38,623 nucleotides of DNA, taken from positions 1 to 38,623 of IMG/VR virus record IMGVR_UViG_3300043568_000267; one strand, 5' to 3'. A program made the position numbers and the translations under genes. Shown here in pieces: positions 33,836 through 38,623 of the stretch (its first letter is position 1; each line of letters begins with the position of its first letter). This DNA is from a virus. Under the pieces are notes generated by a model that saw only the letters and a list, made by a program, of their open reading frames with translations, did not search any database and was not told the origin of the DNA.

Positions 33836-36045
33836 TATTTTAATTTTCTATATGGTATTCTAGGTAATCTGTTTCCAGATATGCCACCTTTTTTGTTGCC
33901 CATGTGCCTAAAAGGGGTACTATTTAATTTATATAAATTATCTGACATATGCAAGTTTTTAGTCCTTGTATCATCAACACGTTTTGAGTATCCTCTATTT
34001 GACTGCTGAACTTTAGCAAATGCAATGAGTGCTGCTAGTGAAACTAATCTATCCACGTTGACTCCAGGTCTATATTGTTCCATCTCTACTAAAGCCATAT
34101 AATCAGGTAATCTTTCTATACCATATGTTACTTTAGTTACTGTACCATCGCTATCTGTTTCTTGACTAACTTCTTCAGTTAACCAGCCAATAAGATAACT
34201 TAATAGATGCGATTTAAATATTGTACCTGTGTTTTTCCATCCATAATCAGAGTATACAGTTTTGTTAGCTCCAATGTCTTTAAGAAAAACAATTTGATTT
34301 TTAGGAACAAGATACTTTTGCTTTCTTCTTTCAATCATGTATTGAATAAATAAAGAAACGTTGTTCTCTACAACAGTCCAAGCATTGTACCACTCTATAA
34401 TAAGCTCTAGTTGTTCATGTGTTTTACCTAAGTCATCATATCTACCACACCATGATGCTACTATATAATCTCCTTCTGCATGATTCTCTACTCCTTTATC
34501 AGTAATTCTGGTTACCTCTACTGGATTTTTGTATACATATATAGAACAAAGTGATTCAGATGTAGTAGTCTTACCTTCACCTACAGGGTCAATAGATGCA
34601 TAATATGTACCCCATTTAGAGTCAGGAACAGGTCTTTCATAAACAACAAGTACTCCTTTTTTATCTTCCCGCTTCTTATCTACAGGAAATTCCATTATAG
34701 GTTGTCTACGTGAAGGTTTAGGATTTATACCTCCACCTAGCATTCTTTCAAGTTCAATAAATTCATAAGGATACTCCTTGTCTTCTACCTTTCTTTTTTG
34801 TGCCCCTACAAGTAGCAATGGGAATATTGATTCATCGCGGAATGCAAATGCTTCCTTAATGTTCATAGGATGCTGAGATATACGTAACTGATATAGTTCA
34901 GGAGATAAATCTCTTTTCCATTCTTCTCTAATACGTAACATACCTGCTACAGCTGACTCTACAAGTGAATTACCATATTGATCTATATATGGTTTCATTG
35001 ACCATTGTTCTGGAATAAACAATCCTGTTCTACCTACTAGACCTGTTTCATCTATAAGATTAGATTCAACAGCATACATGCCATTAGCATCAGGTTTTCT
35101 AGTAAATTCTTCTAGTGGTTTACATTGAGATAAATCACCTACAGATCCTGCACAAATAAAAAGACCTGTAGTTATTTCTCCTGACTGCATTGCTGGTCTT
35201 AAGTATTCAAATGTTTTATCCATTGTAGGAGCAATACCTGCCTCTTCATAGAAGAAGTAAGAACAAGGACCCCCTACACCTTTTGTATCAGATTGCTCAA
35301 AAGACATACCTTGTAACATTCCTTTTAAACCCTTCTCTTGCTTACGTCCATTTTCTGTTACTTCAATCTTCTGCTGCCATGTTAATACTTTTCCTGGATT
35401 CATTGGTCTATACCATGCTGTCTTAGAGTTAAGGAATGCACGATACTCATCTAAGAACTTCCATGATCCTTCTAGACCTATATAGTCTTTAAGTGATGCT
35501 CCTAGCTTTAAGATAACCCCAGGTTCAAACCATATCTGATTTATAAACTTACCCATATGAAAATATGAAGAAGCTATCTGACGTTTCTTTAATATAGATG
35601 CGTGTTTGTAGTTTAACTCTGCTAAGCACTCATATAGTGCCATGTGATATTGTGCATCACGGATACCTGCGAAGTCAAAGTTCTTTTTCTCCTTATCAAA
35701 TATTGGAAGGAAATTGAGCCACATATAGTAGTCACGTGGTAAGTACCAAGTTTTTTCTCCATTTTTAAATATTGCTCCTTTACGGCATTTATCTTTTTGA
35801 TCATTCCAATAGTTAATAAAGTCTTTACTCATATAAGGAGCAAGACAGTACACTTCACCATTTTCTTTGAATTTACGCGCTTGTTCATTAAACATTAAAG
35901 CACCTTCATCAAATTCATATTTACCTGGTTCTTTAAATAAAGGAAGTAGGAATTCTATAAAATCTGATCTAGTATCAAAGGACATTGTTGTCCATTCACC
36001 ATTATCCCATGTAGGGATTACATATTCTGGATCATAACTGGTCAT
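33835..36045 (-). CDS. terL: Terminase large subunit, 736 aa
   Basis: DNA-packaging motor ATPase and nuclease. Walker B with catalytic Glu is clear: SYFFYEEAG (E267, E268), followed by a coupling-type segment GLFICAGSVGD (295-304). The C-terminal RNase-H-like nuclease shows D486 in YYASIDPVGEG, E560 in WTVVENN and D665 in GVNVDRLVSLAALIAFAK. The expected Walker A position has RQIASSYF (155-162) instead of the RQxGKT type, so the Gly-Lys is absent; a nearby HMGKF might supply a lysine. It overlaps the 173-aa gene by 14 nt and the portal start by one base. TerL identity is firm from the nuclease triad, Walker B and position. Confidence 0.88.
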   Translation of the reverse strand: MTSYDPEYVIPTWDNGEWTTMSFDTRSDFIEFLLPLFKEPGKYEFDEGALMFNEQARKFKENGEVYCLAPYMSKDFINYWNDQKDKCRKGAIFKNGEKTWYLPRDYYMWLNFLPIFDKEKKNFDFAGIRDAQYHMALYECLAELNYKHASILKKRQIASSYFHMGKFINQIWFEPGVILKLGASLKDYIGLEGSWKFLDEYRAFLNSKTAWYRPMNPGKVLTWQQKIEVTENGRKQEKGLKGMLQGMSFEQSDTKGVGGPCSYFFYEEAGIAPTMDKTFEYLRPAMQSGEITTGLFICAGSVGDLSQCKPLEEFTRKPDANGMYAVESNLIDETGLVGRTGLFIPEQWSMKPYIDQYGNSLVESAVAGMLRIREEWKRDLSPELYQLRISQHPMNIKEAFAFRDESIFPLLLVGAQKRKVEDKEYPYEFIELERMLGGGINPKPSRRQPIMEFPVDKKREDKKGVLVVYERPVPDSKWGTYYASIDPVGEGKTTTSESLCSIYVYKNPVEVTRITDKGVENHAEGDYIVASWCGRYDDLGKTHEQLELIIEWYNAWTVVENNVSLFIQYMIERRKQKYLVPKNQIVFLKDIGANKTVYSDYGWKNTGTIFKSHLLSYLIGWLTEEVSQETDSDGTVTKVTYGIERLPDYMALVEMEQYRPGVNVDRLVSLAALIAFAKVQQSNRGYSKRVDDTRTKNLHMSDNLYKLNSTPFRHMGNKKGGISGNRLPRIPYRKLK

Positions 36046-36553
36046 AACCTAAATTTTGGCCTCCTCTTACCGATGTTTTGCTTTGCTCTGCTTCTAGATC
36101 CTTGAGTACTCCTTTAAAGGATTCTCTAATAGCCTGAAAGTTTTTAGCTGCAGTTATGAGAGAATTGATGTTTCCATCTCTACCTGCAGTAATGTTTGCA
36201 GTTTCCATATAGTAACTTAAGTTATCTAACATTTTTGCAATACCATTATAAGCTCTTAATGTTGGAGTAGTGTACAAGATAGTACATTTTTTTATAGCGT
36301 GTGTAATTAAATCATCATCTGTTGATACATCTAATCCAATGGATTCTACAATAAGATCTTCTTTATCATCTTCAGGAGCGTTAAAAAATGGATTTAATTC
36401 TGGATTAGGACATGTCATATAGAAGATATACGCATATACCTTAAGATGATTATCAGGATAGTTAACCATGATATCATGTAGCCAGTTAATAGTATAACAG
36501 TGTTCTGTTGCTTTTACTACTCCATTTTCAACTTCAAAAAGTTTGATTGTCAT
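36032..36553 (-). CDS. Conserved TerL-adjacent protein, candidate small terminase, 173 aa
   Basis: Helical, acidic protein with VYAYIFYMTCPNPELNPFFN (about 39-58) and an acidic segment APEDDKEDLI. The C-terminal half has two helices (LRAYNGIAKMLDNLSYYMET, then LITAAKNFQAIRESFKGVLK). The C-terminus is basic/Gly-rich (SVRGGQNLGYDQL). It overlaps TerL by 14 nt and the nuclease gene by 4 nt. Small terminase subunits are typically encoded just before TerL and carry an N-terminal HTH plus helical oligomerisation domain; a clear HTH is not visible here, so the role is only suggested by position. Confidence 0.5.
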   Translation of the reverse strand: MTIKLFEVENGVVKATEHCYTINWLHDIMVNYPDNHLKVYAYIFYMTCPNPELNPFFNAPEDDKEDLIVESIGLDVSTDDDLITHAIKKCTILYTTPTLRAYNGIAKMLDNLSYYMETANITAGRDGNINSLITAAKNFQAIRESFKGVLKDLEAEQSKTSVRGGQNLGYDQL

Positions 36554-37386
36554 TTCTTTTTATTTTTAAATTCTGGATTAGCTTGAAGATACTTAATAAT
36601 GTTAGTTACTTCTTTTTTAAGATAAGGCAATTCATAAGGAACTACTTTATCAACTATGGGATTTCCATCAGAATCTTTTTCATAAACAGGATTGCCGTAT
36701 TTATCTACTCCTGACTTTTTGAATATTATATGCTCTAGTATAATCTTACCTGGTTTTAGATTAGGATTATGTTTGATCATAATGTAAAGGTATATAGATA
36801 ACTGTATTGCATAGTGAATAAAGTTACAGTCATCAAGATGATCAATAGGATGTAACATCTTTTCACTTACACCTTCCCAGTTTGTAAATGACTGCGTTTT
36901 TATCTCCTTATTAGTTTTGTAGTCATAGATATCTATTACATCCTGTACTACTTCTACTCTATCAGCCTGTCCACATATACCTGCAGACTTTAAAAACACC
37001 ATGTGCTCAGGGTATATTCCAGGTGTAAGATTTTGATCAGGAGCTACTTTAATGCCATTATCTTCTATAGGTTTAACTATATTAAGATCAATACCTAATC
37101 TTCTAATAGTATTACATGACAATAGATCTTCTTCTCTTTGATTATGATACCAAGATCCTAATTCAATTGCTACTGAATTACTTTTATCCCATATCTCCAT
37201 TATTTCTTTAGGAGTAAGACCATACCATTTAGAACGTTTATTTTTAGATGATTTAAGTGCTTGTGCTTCTTTATCAAATTCTTTCTTAAATAAACTGATA
37301 ACACTTGTTACACTTATCCAATTTATGTTTTCGTCTTGATTTATGCTTTGGTATTTGTGATCTGCTGCTGTGAATTGTATTGCCAT
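36550..37386 (-). CDS. PD-(D/E)XK nuclease (RecB/Cas4-like), 278 aa
   Basis: All core residues of the RecB/Cas4-type fold can be read: H81 in GSWYHNQREED, D142 in AGICGQADRVEVV, D155 and K157 in IDIYDYKTNKE, and Q195/Y199 in HYAIQLSIYLYIM. The N-terminus (INWISVTSVISLF) also fits the family. No helicase domain is attached and no four-Cys iron-sulfur cluster is seen, so it resembles stand-alone phage exonucleases. It lies among packaging genes and overlaps the 173-aa gene, which suggests a role in processing replicated DNA or packaging substrates. Recombination is an alternative. Confidence 0.85.
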   Translation of the reverse strand: MAIQFTAADHKYQSINQDENINWISVTSVISLFKKEFDKEAQALKSSKNKRSKWYGLTPKEIMEIWDKSNSVAIELGSWYHNQREEDLLSCNTIRRLGIDLNIVKPIEDNGIKVAPDQNLTPGIYPEHMVFLKSAGICGQADRVEVVQDVIDIYDYKTNKEIKTQSFTNWEGVSEKMLHPIDHLDDCNFIHYAIQLSIYLYIMIKHNPNLKPGKIILEHIIFKKSGVDKYGNPVYEKDSDGNPIVDKVVPYELPYLKKEVTNIIKYLQANPEFKNKKK

Positions 37387-37388
37387 AA

Positions 37389-37610
37389 TTAATCTTCTGG
37401 AGGGGTTAATAATTGCATTGCTAATTCATATCCTTCACGTCCATCAAAGGAGTTATGAATTATTAAAGTTGACATATCATCAACTGCTTTTGCTCTAGGT
37501 CTACAAGAACATGTTCTTTTAAGTTCATGCATCTCATCGTCATCTATAGGAACAATGTGGTATGCATAAGTTTCATCATCATCATTTATATCGTAAGTTG
37601 CCCAAGTCAT
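37389..37610 (-). CDS. Small acidic hypothetical protein, 73 aa
   Basis: Acidic N-terminus (YDINDDDETYAYHIVPIDDD), a CSCRPRAK segment with two cysteines, and a C-terminal stretch IIHNSFDGREGYELAMQLL. It is packed between neighbours (2 nt and 10 nt gaps). I recall similar small proteins in crAss-like and other Bacteroidota phages but no function. There are too few Cys for a zinc finger in a monomer. Confidence 0.55.
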   Translation of the reverse strand: MTWATYDINDDDETYAYHIVPIDDDEMHELKRTCSCRPRAKAVDDMSTLIIHNSFDGREGYELAMQLLTPPED

Positions 37611-37620
37611 AGTTTATAGT

Positions 37621-37908
37621 TTAATCGTTTTCTTCTTCATCTTCTTCTAATGCTCTCCAATATAGATAAGGACAAGCAGAAGATAGAGATCTTGTTTTAT
37701 ATGCTAAAGAACATCCACATTCTGAACAACATGGTTGTGTACCTGTAAAAGCACATTCAGTTCCTTCTTCATCTAGTTCTTCACATTCATTGCATATAGC
37801 CATTCTTTCTGCTGCTATGCGTTCAACATATCTTTTTCTAAAGATTGTATTCCATACTCCTTCAAATATCAAATGCCTATTAGTCCAGATATCTTTTAGT
37901 CTACCCAT
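37621..37908 (-). CDS. Cys-rich putative zinc-ribbon protein, 95 aa
   Basis: Start chosen at 37908 (MGRLKDIWTNRHLIFEGVWN), which overlaps the upstream stop by 8 nt (ATGGGTAG); an alternative ATG at 37929 gives seven more residues. Residues 39-79 hold eight cysteines: C39xxC42, C52, C60C61xxC64xC66 and C79, enough for one or two zinc sites, with KTRSLSSACPYLYW after them. The C-terminus is acidic. Zn-ribbon proteins near the packaging genes occur in crAss-like phages. A role in nucleic-acid binding or transcription of late genes is possible but not shown. Confidence 0.6.
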   Translation of the reverse strand: MGRLKDIWTNRHLIFEGVWNTIFRKRYVERIAAERMAICNECEELDEEGTECAFTGTQPCCSECGCSLAYKTRSLSSACPYLYWRALEEDEEEND

Positions 37909-38266
37909 TTTTTTTAGCTTTATGTTCAAGTTTACGATAATACTGTTCTGTAAAAAAGCCAGATGCTTTCATTACTCTTTCTAATTTTTCTTCTACATCT
38001 TTTTTAATACGCATCTGATTAAATGTTTCAGGTGATTCTAATGCATTTAAATGACCTTTTAAACGAAGCTCTAGTTTGTGTAACTCTTTTTTCTTTATCC
38101 TAAATGTACCAAGTTTATCAATCTTTACATTGATTGATTGAATATCATTTAATGATTTACGTAGCTCACTATAGAAAAAACCTACAGCGTCAGATACAAG
38201 CATCTCATCAATACCAGTTTCATCTGCTGTAGGTTTAATAAAGTGTTTATGATTCTTTGGTATCAA
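37901..38266 (-). CDS. IHF/HU-like DNA-binding protein, 121 aa
   Basis: Residues about 22-62 (SDAVGFFYSELRKSLNDIQS, then VKIDKLGTFRIKKKEL) fit the HU/IHF pattern of a helical base followed by the strand with conserved GTF at the root of the DNA-embracing arm. Typical IHF subunits are about 95 aa; here a helical Lys/Glu-rich extension of about 45 residues follows, with the arm region shortened or replaced. An IHF-subunit gene near the terminase is a known feature of crAss-like phages. It likely bends or compacts phage DNA in replication or packaging. It overlaps the preceding gene by 20 nt. Confidence 0.65.
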   Translation of the reverse strand: MIPKNHKHFIKPTADETGIDEMLVSDAVGFFYSELRKSLNDIQSINVKIDKLGTFRIKKKELHKLELRLKGHLNALESPETFNQMRIKKDVEEKLERVMKASGFFTEQYYRKLEHKAKKNG

Positions 38267-38618
38267 TGTGAACGATTTTATAATCTAAAACAATATTACC
38301 AGCTGTTTGAATTTGTAATTCATCACGTAGTTTTATCTTCTTTCTACTTGTTCCATTTTTTTGGATAAGATCCATTTTTTCAGCTTTAGTAAGAAAGTTA
38401 CGCGCAGTTTGGGATACCTTAAAGATATTTTCATCAACTGTATAGTTACAGAATTCAGACAAATCAGTTTCACCACATACACCAAGTAGAGTTAAACAAT
38501 CTAATTCAGCCTCGCTGTATGATATAGAATTAATAAATGAATGAGATATAAGCTGATACTTAATGATATCTCTTTTGCTCATTCTAATTCTCTTTTCAAC
38601 TAAATTAGCTTTAGGCAT
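38247..38618 (-). CDS. Possible winged-helix protein, 123 aa (start near window edge)
   Basis: The segment SEAELDCLTLLGVCGETDLS, then FKVSQTARNFLTKAEKMDLI, followed by KIKLRDELQIQTAGNIVLDY reads like helix-helix-recognition helix then wing, but no hallmark residue proves it. The N-terminus is basic (KANLVEKRIRMSKRD). The ATG lies 5 nt from the window end, so a longer start cannot be excluded. It overlaps the IHF-like gene by 20 nt, suggesting they act together, for example in late-gene or packaging control. Alternative: a small conserved packaging-associated protein. Confidence 0.5.
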   Translation of the reverse strand: MPKANLVEKRIRMSKRDIIKYQLISHSFINSISYSEAELDCLTLLGVCGETDLSEFCNYTVDENIFKVSQTARNFLTKAEKMDLIQKNGTSRKKIKLRDELQIQTAGNIVLDYKIVHIDTKES

Positions 38619-38623
38619 GGTTA

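Noticed and set aside
1-38623. Alternative genetic code (TAG or TGA reassigned, as in some crAss-like phages)
   Set aside because: Long ORFs are complete with standard stops, and TAA, TGA and TAG all end genes at sensible junctions (e.g. TGA at 4-6 and 36032-36034, TAG at 37901-37903).
1-38623. tRNA genes, CRISPR arrays, insertion sequences, attachment sites
   Set aside because: Intergenic space is small, no cloverleaf or regular direct repeats were seen, and no transposase or integrase is encoded.

Overview
The window is a 38.6 kb piece of an AT-rich tailed-phage genome. It holds 32 genes, all on the minus strand, packed nearly end to end, and it is the virion morphogenesis and packaging block. 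Gene order and protein signatures point to a crAss-like phage (order Crassvirales), short-tailed (podovirus-like) and infecting Bacteroidota. Support comes from the run (read right to left) of an IHF/HU-like protein, a Cys-cluster protein, a PD-(D/E)XK nuclease, TerL, portal, major capsid protein, ring proteins and a very large tail protein followed by giant internal virion proteins. Host assignment is inferred from gene content, absence of Shine-Dalgarno sequences, A-rich leaders and TAnnTTTG-type promoter elements. The standard genetic code fits throughout. No tRNA, CRISPR array, insertion sequence or integrase was seen.

Layout in transcription order (38.6 kb down to 0). (1) 38.6-36.0 kb: small regulatory or packaging-associated genes, then a PD-(D/E)XK nuclease and a protein directly upstream of TerL. 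(2) 36.0-28.0 kb: TerL, portal, putative scaffold and major capsid protein, closed by a rho-independent terminator. (3) 28.0-23.6 kb: a conserved capsid-proximal protein, a string of seven mostly very basic proteins (50-247 aa), a ring/neck protein and a Dps-like protein. (4) 23.5-17.0 kb: cysteine-rich exterior virion proteins and fibres, with terminators after the 558-aa and 187-aa genes. (5) 16.9-9.4 kb: neck/tail ring proteins and the 1739-aa tail protein. (6) 9.4-0 kb: a 2400-aa and a 715-aa protein, expected to be packaged inside the capsid and ejected.

The most interesting locus is the 2400-aa protein. It appears to be a modular ejected polyprotein with an ADP-ribosyltransferase-like segment, a protein-kinase-like segment, a CHAP/NlpC-like cysteine peptidase and a lytic-transglycosylase-like domain. 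A duplicated Gly/Ala-rich segment precedes each of the first two. A recurring LTxxEIxxYxxxGYxV module recurs along the chain and at its end, with a divergent copy at the end of the neighbouring 715-aa protein. Other points of note are a 166-aa protein with the exact Dps ferroxidase spacing (H-12-H-15-D-4-E), a TerL whose P-loop lacks the usual GK, a conserved TGTTGGTTTT (plus-strand reading) leader element 3-4 nt upstream of three start codons, and a set of strongly Cys-rich virion proteins.

All family assignments rest on reading the sequence and on recall of family signatures. No database search was run.
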